From NCBI RefSeq assembly GCF_013426915.1, contig NZ_AP023182.1, positions 310,001 through 374,000 of the forward strand: a stretch of 64,000 nucleotides of DNA, read 5' to 3'. The stretch is from Paraburkholderia sp. PGU19 (GTDB lineage: Bacteria; Pseudomonadota; Gammaproteobacteria; Burkholderiales; Burkholderiaceae). The position numbers and the translations under genes were made by a program. The stretch's first letter is position 1. Each line of letters starts with the position of its first letter. Of this stretch, positions 44,873 to 53,476 are shown piece by piece. The notes under the pieces are model-generated. The model worked only from the letters and a program-made list of their open reading frames with translations, was not told the DNA's origin and did not search any database.

Positions 44873-45766
44873 ATGTCTTTGCGCCCTCAAGTCGAACTCG
44901 TCAGCGTGTTTGCCGCCGGTCCCGGCGGCGGCAACCCGGCGCCCATCGTGATCGACGCCGCCGGTATGTCTGACGCGGAAATGCAGGCCGTCGCGCGGCA
45001 CTACGGCCACGAAAGCGGCTTCGTCCTGCCCGCCGCGCCCGGCTCCAAATGCGATTACGAATTCCGCTTCTGGGTCCCAAACCACGAGATGTCGATGTGC
45101 GGCCACGCCACCGTCGGCGCAGTCTGGCTGCTCCATCAAGCCGGACGCCTGCAGCGCGACCGGCTGACCCTTCAGACGCGCAGCGGCCAGGTCGCTGTCC
45201 GCATCACCGGATGCACGGATCAGGGCGCTGCCGTCGAAATCTCTCAGCCCATGGGCCGCGTCGAGCCGCTGCCGCAGGATAGCCAAGGCGAGATCCTCGA
45301 CGCGCTCGGCATCGGTGACGCGCAACTCGCGCCCTTGCCGATCCAGAACGCCTGCACCAGCCGGGTCAAGACGCTGATTCCGCTCAGCAGCCCCGCCGTT
45401 CTCGACGCCCTTCAGCCGCGCTTCGACAGAATCGAAGCCGTGTGCGAGCGCATCGGCTCCACCGGCCTTTACCCTTACGCGACTTTCGATGCCGGTCGGC
45501 AGATCTTCGATGCCCGGCAGTTCCCGCGCGCTTCAGGCTATCCGGAAGACGCAGCCACCGGGATCGCAGCCTCCGCGCTGTCGTTCGGCCTGCTCGCCAA
45601 TGGCATGGTGGAAGCGTCCACGCGGACCATCACGATCCGCCAGGGACGCGCGATGAGACGCCCGTCGCAAATCTCGGTGCGTTTCAGCGTCGAGTCCGGT
45701 CACGTGGACGGCTGCTGGCTCGGCGGACCCGTCTGCTTTGAAACACGCATTGGGACTCCATCATGA
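44873..45766 (+). CDS. PhzF-family isomerase
   Basis: 297 residues of the DapF-like two-lobed fold. Seen: VFAAGPGGGNPAPIVID at the start, the catalytic Glu in GHESGFVLPA, MSMCGHATVGAVWLL, and GYPEDAATGIAASALSFG in the second lobe. PhzF relatives isomerise small acids by proton shifts. Its last codons overlap the RidA gene (ATGA, 45763-45766). Confidence 0.87.
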   Translation: MSLRPQVELVSVFAAGPGGGNPAPIVIDAAGMSDAEMQAVARHYGHESGFVLPAAPGSKCDYEFRFWVPNHEMSMCGHATVGAVWLLHQAGRLQRDRLTLQTRSGQVAVRITGCTDQGAAVEISQPMGRVEPLPQDSQGEILDALGIGDAQLAPLPIQNACTSRVKTLIPLSSPAVLDALQPRFDRIEAVCERIGSTGLYPYATFDAGRQIFDARQFPRASGYPEDAATGIAASALSFGLLANGMVEASTRTITIRQGRAMRRPSQISVRFSVESGHVDGCWLGGPVCFETRIGTPS

Positions 45767-46275
45767 CGATCGATATCACGGACCGGCTTGGGCAACTGGG
45801 CATGACACTGCCACCCGCGCCATCGCCACGAGGCGCCTACACGGGTGTGGTGATCCATCACGACATCGCTTACGTCAGCGGCCAGGTCAGCCGCGTCGGC
45901 GAACAGGTGATCGCTGGCCCCGTCGATCACACGACGCCGCCCGAGGTAATCCGGCACGCCGCACACACTTGCGTGCTGCGTGCGTTGAGCGCGCTCGCGG
46001 CAGCGCTGCCACCCGCGACGACGGTCGAGCGCATTCTCTTTCTGCGCGGCTTCGTCAACGCCGTGCCCGACTTCGTGAACCACAGCCAGGTGCTGGACGA
46101 AGCCTCGTCGCTGCTGCACGAAATCTTTGGCGAAATGGGCCGGCACGCGAGATCGGCAATCGGCGTTGCCAGCCTGCCTGGCGGTGGGCTGCTCGAAATC
46201 GAACTCACTGTTTCGCTAACGCACGAAGCCGATCGACATCAGCCAGACGCAACGCCACAACACGACGCCAGATAG
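45763..46275 (+). CDS. RidA/YjgF-family protein
   Basis: 170 residues, longer than the classic 130. Seen: PPAPSPRGAYTGVVIHHD, AYVSGQVSRVGE, GLVG-like ILFLRGFVNAVPDF, and GEMGRHARSAIGVASLPGG. RidA proteins hydrolyse reactive enamines/imines; other members act on specific catabolic intermediates. Coupled to PhzF. The missing strict arginine context cannot be judged by eye beyond the GRHARSAIG stretch, which carries it. Confidence 0.85.
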   Translation: MTIDITDRLGQLGMTLPPAPSPRGAYTGVVIHHDIAYVSGQVSRVGEQVIAGPVDHTTPPEVIRHAAHTCVLRALSALAAALPPATTVERILFLRGFVNAVPDFVNHSQVLDEASSLLHEIFGEMGRHARSAIGVASLPGGGLLEIELTVSLTHEADRHQPDATPQHDAR

Positions 46276-46306
46276 CCCAGCACGATCACTCAACGTGGAG
46301 AAAACC

Positions 46307-47059
46307 ATGAATCGACGTCAATTGCTGCAACTGGGCCTCGCAGCCGGGCCCGCCATCTTGCTGTCCCGTTCCGTCCGGGCAGCCGACGCCGAACTGGTGG
46401 TCGGCTCCAACGTGGGCGCCCCGCCGTTCGCGTTCAAACAGGGCGATACCTATTCCGGTTTCGACGTCGAGGTCTGGAGCGAAGTCGCGAAGGGATTGAA
46501 CCGGAAATGGCGCCTGCAACCGATGGAATTCGGCGCGCTGATCCCGGCGCTGCAGACGCACAATCTCGACGTGATCGTCTCGCAGCTGTTCATCAAGCCG
46601 GAGCGGCAACAGGTGATCGATTTTTCGACGCCGTACTACAAAAGCGGTCTGATCGCGTTGACCCGCATTGACAACACCAGCATCCGCACCCCAGCCGATC
46701 TCGCTGGTAAGCGCATCGGCACCGAGACGGGCACGGTCGCGGTCAACTACATCAAGGATCACATCAAGGACGCCACGCTGGAGCAACTGCCTAGCATCAA
46801 TAACGCGCTGCTCGCGCTGGAAGCAGGCCGCACCGATGTCGTCGTCTATGACAAGCCGCAACTGCTCTACTACGCCTACACCGCCGGGAAAAACAAGGTC
46901 CGGGTCATCCTGCCCGCTCTGGAGGGTCTCGACGTCGGCATGGGCTTTCAGAAAGGCAGCCCGCTCGTTGCAGCGGCTAACGTTCAGCTCGCTGCGATGA
47001 AGGCGGATGGACGGCTCGCCGCGCTCAACCGTAAATGGTTCGGCGAGGCGTCGTCATGA
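46307..47059 (+). CDS. Polar amino-acid ABC transporter substrate-binding protein
   Basis: 250 residues. MNRRQLLQLGLAAGPAIL is a signal of Tat-like appearance, cleaved near SVRAADA. SBP_bac_3 motifs follow: VGSNVGAPPFAFKQGD, GALIPALQTHNLDVIV, IDFSTPYYKSGLIAL, KRIGTETGTVAVNYI. GGAG lies 7 bases before ATG 46307. Overlaps the permease start (ATGA). Delivers an amino-acid-like solute. Confidence 0.88.
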   Translation: MNRRQLLQLGLAAGPAILLSRSVRAADAELVVGSNVGAPPFAFKQGDTYSGFDVEVWSEVAKGLNRKWRLQPMEFGALIPALQTHNLDVIVSQLFIKPERQQVIDFSTPYYKSGLIALTRIDNTSIRTPADLAGKRIGTETGTVAVNYIKDHIKDATLEQLPSINNALLALEAGRTDVVVYDKPQLLYYAYTAGKNKVRVILPALEGLDVGMGFQKGSPLVAAANVQLAAMKADGRLAALNRKWFGEASS

Positions 47060-47712
47060 ACTTCGATTGGGCGGCCCTCATTGCTGCATTGCCGGACCTG
47101 CTGCAAGGACTTCGGCTGACCCTACTGATCGCGCTGACGGGACTGGCGGGCGGCGTCGCGCTCGGTGTCATCGCGGGCGTGACGCTGACCTACGGCGGTC
47201 AGGCCGCAGCGTTTCCGGCACAGATGTACGTCGCCTTGATTCGCGGCACGCCAATCGTGGTCCAGGTCATGTTCGTGTACTTCGCGCTGCCGATCATGAT
47301 GGACATCCGCATCAGCGCTACCAGCGCCGCCATCATCACGTTGATCGTCAATTCCGGCGCCTACAACGCGGAGATTATCCGTGGCGCGCTCCAGGCCGTG
47401 CCGGGCGGATTGCGTGAGGCTGGCATGGCGATGGGGCTGCCATTTCATACCACGCTGGCTCACGTCATTGCACCCATCGCATTCAGACGCGCGCTGCCGG
47501 CAATGGGCAACCAGTTCGTCAATCTGGTCAAGGACACCTCGATCTTTCTCGTCATCGGCGTGGGCGAACTGACGCGCAGAGGACAGGAAATCATGGCCGA
47601 GAATTTTCGGGCAGTTGAGATCTGGACTGCCGTGGCGGTCATCTATCTGCTCGTCATCAGCCTGCTTGCACTCGGCCTGCGAGTGCTCGAACGGAGAGTA
47701 CGCCTGCCATGA
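47056..47712 (+). CDS. Polar amino-acid ABC transporter permease
   Basis: 218 residues with about five membrane segments. RLTLLIALTGLAGGVALG opens the HisM/GlnP-type domain; YNAEIIRGALQAVPGG and REAGMAMGLPFHTTL form the EAA loop contacting the ATPase. A single permease gene, so a homodimeric channel is likely. Starts and ends in ATGA overlaps. Confidence 0.9.
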   Translation: MNFDWAALIAALPDLLQGLRLTLLIALTGLAGGVALGVIAGVTLTYGGQAAAFPAQMYVALIRGTPIVVQVMFVYFALPIMMDIRISATSAAIITLIVNSGAYNAEIIRGALQAVPGGLREAGMAMGLPFHTTLAHVIAPIAFRRALPAMGNQFVNLVKDTSIFLVIGVGELTRRGQEIMAENFRAVEIWTAVAVIYLLVISLLALGLRVLERRVRLP

Positions 47713-48437
47713 GCATGATCGAATTCAAGCAAGCCTCGAAGCGTTTCGGCCAGTACGTCGTTCTGCATCCGCTTGACCTCAGGATCGAACGCGGTGAAGT
47801 CGCCGTCATAGTCGGCCCGTCCGGCTCCGGCAAATCGACGCTGCTTCGGTGTATCAACGGGCTCGAGACGATCAGCTCCGGCGATCTGCGCGTCGACGAT
47901 ATCAGCGTGCTGGGTTCGGCTCGCGACGTCCGGCGTATCAGGCTCGAAGCAGGCATGGTGTTCCAGCAGTTCAATCTGTTTCCAAACCTGACGGCGATGC
48001 AGAACGTCATGTTCGGGCCGATCCGCGCGCGCCACCAGACAAAAGCCGAGGCACGCGACATCGCGAGCGCGCTGCTGGAGAAGGTCGGCCTCTCGCAGCG
48101 GATGCATCACTATCCGTCGCAGCTTTCCGGCGGCCAGCAGCAACGTGTGGCCATCGCGCGAGCGCTTGCCGTGCAGCCCAAGCTGATGCTCTTCGATGAA
48201 CCCACTTCGGCGCTCGATCCCGAGTTGCGGCAAGAAGTGCTCAAAGTCATGCAGACGCTCGCCTGCGAGGGCATGACGATGGTCGTCGTGACGCACGAAA
48301 TGGGCTTCGCACAGCGCGTGGGCTCGCGCCTGCTCTTCATGGAGGCCGGCCGTGTTGTGCACGACGGCAAGCCCGTTGAGATGTTGTCCACGCCACCTGG
48401 CGAGCGCTTTCGCGAGTTCCTTCAACATGTTCATTAA
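47709..48437 (+). CDS. Polar amino-acid ABC transporter ATP-binding protein
   Basis: 242 residues: Walker A GPSGSGKSTLLRCI, Q-loop MVFQQFNLFPNLT, signature LSGGQQQRVAIARAL, Walker B LMLFDEPTSALDPE and the H-loop VVTHEMGFA. Classic GlnQ/HisP type. Completes the transporter encoded just upstream. Confidence 0.93.
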   Translation: MSMIEFKQASKRFGQYVVLHPLDLRIERGEVAVIVGPSGSGKSTLLRCINGLETISSGDLRVDDISVLGSARDVRRIRLEAGMVFQQFNLFPNLTAMQNVMFGPIRARHQTKAEARDIASALLEKVGLSQRMHHYPSQLSGGQQQRVAIARALAVQPKLMLFDEPTSALDPELRQEVLKVMQTLACEGMTMVVVTHEMGFAQRVGSRLLFMEAGRVVHDGKPVEMLSTPPGERFREFLQHVH

Positions 48438-48483
48438 CGTCCGTGCAAATCACACCAGCACGCCACAGGAGTCTGCAGTCAAG

Positions 48484-49668
48484 ATGAATCCGTCACGTTT
48501 TGAAAGCGACTACGGCTTTCGCCGCGACAATGTCCGGCACGACAACTGGCGTGAAGCACCATGGAATGTCTGGGCCTTTCGCCATGTCCACGAAATCATC
48601 CCGACGGCACGAATTCCTGCCACGTCGGGCCTTCCTGAAGAACCCGTGGTCAGTCCCGACGCGCTGATGGAACTTCAGTTCGTAGTCCATGGCGAACGCC
48701 GATCGGTTGCGCAGATCCTGCGGCAGACCTCCACTGATGCGATCACCGTGATGCGAACCGGACGTTTCGTCGCCGATTTTCATGCGCCGCACTTCACGCT
48801 GCAAAGCCGCCATATCCTGTTCTCGGCGAGCAAGTCCGTCGCTGGCCTGCTTGCGGGCATGCTGGTCGGAGACGGTTGTCTGGACCCTGAAGCGCCCGTG
48901 GCGCAATACGTTCCCGAACTCGCACGCTCGGCCTTCGGCGATGCGCGCGTCAGACACGTGCTGGATATGCGGACCAGCCTCGCGTTCAACGAGGACTATC
49001 TCGATCCGAATGGTATCTATGCGCGCTACAGGCGGGCAGGGCTGCTGGACCCGCGCCGCGAAGGCGAACCGGTAGAGACCGTGATCGATCTGCTCGCCTC
49101 CCTGCCCAAAGGTGCAGGCCAGCATGGCGGCCCGTTCCATTATTGTTCGCCCAACTCGGACGTGCTCGGTCTCGTGATCGAGCGAGCCTCCGGCCAGCGC
49201 TATGCAGACTTCGCAGCGACCCGTCTGTGGCAACCGCTAGGATTGCGGCACGACGGTTGCGTCACGGTGGACATCGCCGGCACTGCACGCTCCGGCGGCG
49301 GCTTATGTATGACCGTGCGCGATCTGGCGAGGATCGGCGAGCTGGTGCGTCTGGGCGGCGAGATCAACGGGCGCCGGCTAATACCGGCGGACTGGATGAC
49401 CGATACGCTCACTGGCGGCAGCGCAGAAGCATGGCGACAAGGCAATTTCTCGAGCTGGCTGCCGAACGGCAAATACCGCAACAAGTGGTATCAGGTGGGC
49501 AATGCCAGCGGCGCGTGCTTTGCGATTGGTATTCATGGCCAGTGGCTCTATGTCGATCCGCGACGCGAGACCGTGATCGCTAAATTTTCGTCGCAACCCC
49601 TACCGACTAACGACGAAGTGAAGCTGCTGAATCTCGCATTGTTCGAAGCGATTGCGGCAATGGGATGA
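48484..49668 (+). CDS. Class C beta-lactamase-fold serine hydrolase
   Basis: 394 residues, no signal peptide evident. The SxxK motif is FSASKSVAG; FHYCSPNSDVLGLVIE supplies the tyrosine region, in the form seen in 6-aminohexanoate-dimer hydrolase (NylB)-like and esterase members. GSAEAWRQGNF and FAIGIHGQWLYVDP belong to the later part. A cytoplasmic amidase or esterase on the imported solute is a fair guess. ATG 48484 is 46 bases after the ATPase. Confidence 0.82.
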   Translation: MNPSRFESDYGFRRDNVRHDNWREAPWNVWAFRHVHEIIPTARIPATSGLPEEPVVSPDALMELQFVVHGERRSVAQILRQTSTDAITVMRTGRFVADFHAPHFTLQSRHILFSASKSVAGLLAGMLVGDGCLDPEAPVAQYVPELARSAFGDARVRHVLDMRTSLAFNEDYLDPNGIYARYRRAGLLDPRREGEPVETVIDLLASLPKGAGQHGGPFHYCSPNSDVLGLVIERASGQRYADFAATRLWQPLGLRHDGCVTVDIAGTARSGGGLCMTVRDLARIGELVRLGGEINGRRLIPADWMTDTLTGGSAEAWRQGNFSSWLPNGKYRNKWYQVGNASGACFAIGIHGQWLYVDPRRETVIAKFSSQPLPTNDEVKLLNLALFEAIAAMG

Positions 49669-50073
49669 GGCACTTGTGGTTGTTGGGCACTATTGATGCG
49701 CTGCCTTTCACTGTGTAGGCGAACCTTACCGATACATCTGATCGTAAGTCGCCACCGGCGGCACCAGCGAATGCGTTCCCGGACCCTGAGCCGCCTTTCG
49801 AGCGCACACCAAGTCAACGGCGGGTTCTGGAGCACAGCGGCCGTCCGGCTATCCTCGGCGGGCTTCTCATACAGCGCCGGACCCCAGCGTGATGCCATCG
49901 CATCGCCCGTGCAATGGTCATGGGTCTCAACCACTTGCTACGTCGAGTCAGGGCGACTGAAGTCTGCCCGGCCGACTTGACGATCACCGTCATGCACTCG
50001 TCTGTCCCGGCTTCGCGCGGTAAGTGCCCGCTCCAGTCGCCCGATTCGTTCGCAATGGTCGCGACACGAATCG
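49669..50073. other. Intergenic region without a supported gene
   Basis: 405 bases between the convergent serine hydrolase and LysR genes. No convincing frame or hairpin with a T tract was found. Confidence 0.45.
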
Positions 50074-51000
50074 CTAACGCGTTGTGCGGCGTGCCCTCGG
50101 TTGCGTCGCAACGCCGTATGACAGCGCTGCATCGACAAACCCTCGCACGCAAGGCGAATGCTCGCGAATACGATATGCGACTGCAAGTTCGACATGCTCG
50201 TCAAAGTCGCTCAATGGTTTGAACACGACGCCGGGTTGAGCGAATCCGCAAATGGACTGCGGCACGAGTGCCACGCCGTAGCCCGCGGAAGCCATGCTCA
50301 CCGCAGTAATGAAATCGTTGACCCTGTACTCCGGCTGTGCATCGAACCCACCGACTCGACCGAGCCTGGCAAGGTCTTCGGCGAAACCTGCCGCCTCGTT
50401 GAACTGCGGCGCAATGAATGGCAGCTCGCGCAACTGCGAGGCCTTTACAGACTTCGCGCGTGAAAGCGGACTGTCCGCTGGCAGAGCGATCAACAGGCGC
50501 TCGCTTTGCACAACCTTCGCAGTGACCCCGTCGGGATAGTGCGCGCGTGGGCGAATAAAACCGATATCAAGAGCCCCGTCCGACAAGCGTTCCAACTGGT
50601 TCGGCGTTTCCATCGCGACGATGTGCATGCGAACATCCGGGCTTGCCGCTCGGAATGCTCTGAGTGTGTCCGGCAACAACCCGGTTGTAACGGCCGAACC
50701 GATATATCCAAGCGCAACTTGACCTGCCTGACCTCTGGCGGCCAGGCGGCCGATGCGATCGGCGCGCTCCAGTTGTCTCAGCGCAGCCGTTGCTTCGACC
50801 AGAAAGATGCCGCCTGCGTTAGTCAGCGTAATCGCCGCGCGCTTGTTGCGGTTGAGCAATCTCACGCCGAGGTCGGATTCGAGCCTTTTGATTTGCTGGC
50901 TGAGCACCGACTGTGCGATTCCGAGTCGGTCGGCCGAACGCGCGAAATGCAAGTCTTCTGCCAAAGCGACGAACAGCTTGATCTGTCGGCTGTCGATCAT
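50074..51000 (-). CDS. LysR-family regulator of the glutarate operon
   Basis: 308 residues. N-terminal HTH: IKLFVALAEDLHFARSADRL, GIAQSVLSQQIKRLESDLG; the effector domain follows (VALGYIGSAVTTGLLPDTL). It diverges from glaH-lhgO across 88 bases, so probably regulates it in response to glutarate or 2-hydroxyglutarate; the specific effector is inference. Confidence 0.88.
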   Translation of the reverse strand: MIDSRQIKLFVALAEDLHFARSADRLGIAQSVLSQQIKRLESDLGVRLLNRNKRAAITLTNAGGIFLVEATAALRQLERADRIGRLAARGQAGQVALGYIGSAVTTGLLPDTLRAFRAASPDVRMHIVAMETPNQLERLSDGALDIGFIRPRAHYPDGVTAKVVQSERLLIALPADSPLSRAKSVKASQLRELPFIAPQFNEAAGFAEDLARLGRVGGFDAQPEYRVNDFITAVSMASAGYGVALVPQSICGFAQPGVVFKPLSDFDEHVELAVAYRIREHSPCVRGFVDAALSYGVATQPRARRTTR

Positions 51001-51019
51001 TTTTAATCTGATTTCTCGA

Positions 51020-51036
51020 ATAAAAATTCATTTTAT
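51020..51036. promoter_or_regulatory. Candidate LysR-type operator
   Basis: ATAAAA-ATTCA-TTTTAT, a 17-base palindrome in the 88-base gap between the LysR gene and glaH, where LysR proteins normally bind. AT-rich composition makes chance possible. Confidence 0.45.
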
Positions 51037-51088
51037 ACGGGTTTAACCAATCAGAGACAAGGAGTCCAATAGCAACACTTTCTTCCTG

Positions 51089-52036
51089 ATGGACACCTTC
51101 ATGAGCACCGTCACAACAATGCCAATGGCCGCAGCGGTCGTTACGCAATCGACGTTTTCGATCGACCATCATCCACATCACGAACGTCTGCGTCATATCA
51201 CGGTGCAGCGTGATGCTCTGAGAAAGTTCTTCTCATCGGTCAAAGACATCGATCTCCAGAACCTCGAGTACGTACCATTCATGCGCTTCAAGGTCGCGAG
51301 CGCGCTCGTGCAGGCGGTTGGCGACGGCTTTGCTGAGGCGCTTCGACAACTCGTGCAGGACCGCCGCACCGGGGGATTTACCATCGGCGTCCAGGACACG
51401 ACTGCGGATCATGGGGATTTCGTCCGCTTCGGAACGGCGATCGGCTATCTTCTCGGACCGGCCAATCACGATGCCATGTCTGGTACGTACTACGCCCGCT
51501 TCCTTGTCAAAGACACGGACAACAGCGACTCCTATCTGCGCCAGGCATACCGTCTTTTCACATTGCACACTGACGGAACCTTCGTCGACGAGCCGACCGA
51601 GTGGCTGCTCATGATGAAGTTCGCGGAGGAGAACGCTGTCGGCGGTGAGTCGCGCTTCTTGCATATCGACGACTGGAGCGAGCGCGGCACCTTCCTCGAC
51701 GACCCGCTCAGCACACGGCCGTTCCTCTACAAGGCGCCTGGCTCGAAGAACGTCAACGAGCAAGTCGAACGCCCGGTGTTCTTCCAGAGCGAATATGGTC
51801 TGGCGATGTCGTTCATCGACCAGTTCGTGCAACCCCGCTCACCCGCTGAAGCCGCCTATCTGCATGACCTGTCGGCATCGATGGAAGCGTCGTCCGCGAC
51901 ACGCGAAGTACCGCTCCCCACCGGCGATCTCGTGGTCCTCAACAACTATTTCTGGCTGCACGGCCGGGCGCCGTTTCAGAAGCATCCGGCGCTACATCGC
52001 GAACTGATGCGCCAACGTGGAGTGTTCTCGAAATGA
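51089..52036 (+). CDS. glaH: Glutarate 2-hydroxylase (CsiD-type)
   Basis: 315 residues. An Fe(II)/2-oxoglutarate dioxygenase that hydroxylates glutarate to L-2-hydroxyglutarate in lysine breakdown. Iron ligands fit H160 and D162 (TLHTDGTF) and H291 (WLHGRAPF); GTYYARFLVKDTDNSDSYL with the break at D144 is a family stretch. The LHGO gene overlaps by 4 bases. ATG 51101 (MSTVTT) is an alternative start. Confidence 0.9.
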   Translation: MDTFMSTVTTMPMAAAVVTQSTFSIDHHPHHERLRHITVQRDALRKFFSSVKDIDLQNLEYVPFMRFKVASALVQAVGDGFAEALRQLVQDRRTGGFTIGVQDTTADHGDFVRFGTAIGYLLGPANHDAMSGTYYARFLVKDTDNSDSYLRQAYRLFTLHTDGTFVDEPTEWLLMMKFAEENAVGGESRFLHIDDWSERGTFLDDPLSTRPFLYKAPGSKNVNEQVERPVFFQSEYGLAMSFIDQFVQPRSPAEAAYLHDLSASMEASSATREVPLPTGDLVVLNNYFWLHGRAPFQKHPALHRELMRQRGVFSK

Positions 52037-53313
52037 CCACCATTCAGCATCACCGAGGCTACGACGCCGACGTGCTGATCGTGGGCGGCGGCATCGTCGG
52101 CGTCTCGACGGCCATGCAACTCATCGAGCGGCATCCGGGAATAAGCGTACTGCTACTCGAGAAGGAGGCTACGCTCGCCGCTCATCAGTCCAGTCACAAC
52201 AGCGGCGTGATTCACGCGGGCGTGTATTACGCACCGGGAAGCCTCAAGGCCGATTTTTGCAGACGCGGCGCAGCAGCGACCTACGCGTTCGCCCGTCGTC
52301 ACAACGTGCAGGTCGAGCAATGTGGCAAGCTGATCGTCGCGACCAACGACGTCGAAGTCGAAAGGCTCAATGCGCTGTACACGCGTTGTCAGCAGAACCA
52401 GCTCGAACCGCAGATGCTCGACGAAGCGGCGCTGCGAGAACTGGAGCCACGCATTGCGGGACGGGCGGCAATCCGGGTGGCAACCAGCGGCATTGCAGAC
52501 TATCGGGGCATGACGGAGACAATGGCGCGGCTCGCCCGGGACGGAGGCGTGCAGATCGCCCTGAATCAGCGCGTGGAGGCACTCCACGAAGACGAAAACG
52601 GCATTACCGCGGAAACGTCGAATGGCCGCTTCCGGACAAGGCATGCCATCGTTTGCGCTGGCTTGATGGCGGACCGCCTCGCGAAGATGTGCAAAGTCGA
52701 TCTCGACTTCCGTATCGTGCCGTTTCGCGGCGAATACTACCGTTTGCCAACGTCCAAAAATGACATAGTCAAGCATCTGGTCTATCCAGTGCCCGATCCT
52801 GCCCTGCCCTTTCTTGGCGTGCACTTGACGCGCATGATCGGAGGATATGTGACCGTGGGTCCAAACGCCGTCCTGGCGCTCGCGCGAGAGGGATACCGCT
52901 GGCGCGACGCCAATCTGAAGGATCTCGCCGGCATGGCAGCTTTCCCTGGATTCTGGAAGATGCTCGGAAAACACGGCGCATCCGGGCTCAGCGAAATGCG
53001 GAACTCGCTGTGGAAGACCGGGTACCTCGAACTGTGCCGCAAGTATTGTCCGGAGCTTGTGCTGTCTGACCTCGAACCCTATCCGTCGGGCGTGCGCGCG
53101 CAGGCTGTGATGGCCGACGGCAGCATGGTGCACGATTTCCTGATCCGCCCGTCGCAGCGCAGCCTGCACGTGTGCAACGCGCCCTCCCCGGCGGCGACTT
53201 CCTCATTGCCCATCGGCGCCTATCTCGTCGAAGCATTCGACAAGCATTTCGGTCTTGCTCCGCGCTTCCAGCCGCAATCGACCGCTCAACCATGCGGTCT
53301 GGCCGTCGGATGA
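52033..53313 (+). CDS. lhgO: L-2-hydroxyglutarate oxidase/dehydrogenase
   Basis: 426 residues. FAD-binding N-terminus VLIVGGGIVGVSTAMQL, then SSHNSGVIHAGVYYAPGS, GKLIVATNDVEVERL, CAGLMADRLAKM and VGPNAVLALAREGYR, all typical of LhgO. It oxidises L-2-hydroxyglutarate to 2-oxoglutarate, passing electrons to quinone. With glaH it completes the ketogenesis-free route from glutarate. Start overlaps glaH in ATGA. Confidence 0.92.
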   Translation: MTTIQHHRGYDADVLIVGGGIVGVSTAMQLIERHPGISVLLLEKEATLAAHQSSHNSGVIHAGVYYAPGSLKADFCRRGAAATYAFARRHNVQVEQCGKLIVATNDVEVERLNALYTRCQQNQLEPQMLDEAALRELEPRIAGRAAIRVATSGIADYRGMTETMARLARDGGVQIALNQRVEALHEDENGITAETSNGRFRTRHAIVCAGLMADRLAKMCKVDLDFRIVPFRGEYYRLPTSKNDIVKHLVYPVPDPALPFLGVHLTRMIGGYVTVGPNAVLALAREGYRWRDANLKDLAGMAAFPGFWKMLGKHGASGLSEMRNSLWKTGYLELCRKYCPELVLSDLEPYPSGVRAQAVMADGSMVHDFLIRPSQRSLHVCNAPSPAATSSLPIGAYLVEAFDKHFGLAPRFQPQSTAQPCGLAVG

Positions 53314-53476
53314 CGCCGCCGCCGGAAAAACGTGTTTGAAGACATTAAGCGGCATTTCGCACGTGGACGCCGGTCAGCAAGACGGCGTGCGTAACATCTG
53401 AAGGCAACACTCACGTCAACGTGGGGCGATGCCTTCACCCGTCCGCGCGTGATCAGGCAACGTAACCTGTCTACAC

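Noticed and set aside
44372..45325. Minus-strand frame over AraC/PhzF genes
   Set aside because: Both plus-strand genes have complete domain motifs; the frame is a GC-rich shadow.
52153..53169. Minus-strand frame inside lhgO
   Set aside because: Fully antisense to a well-supported gene; composition is shadow-like.
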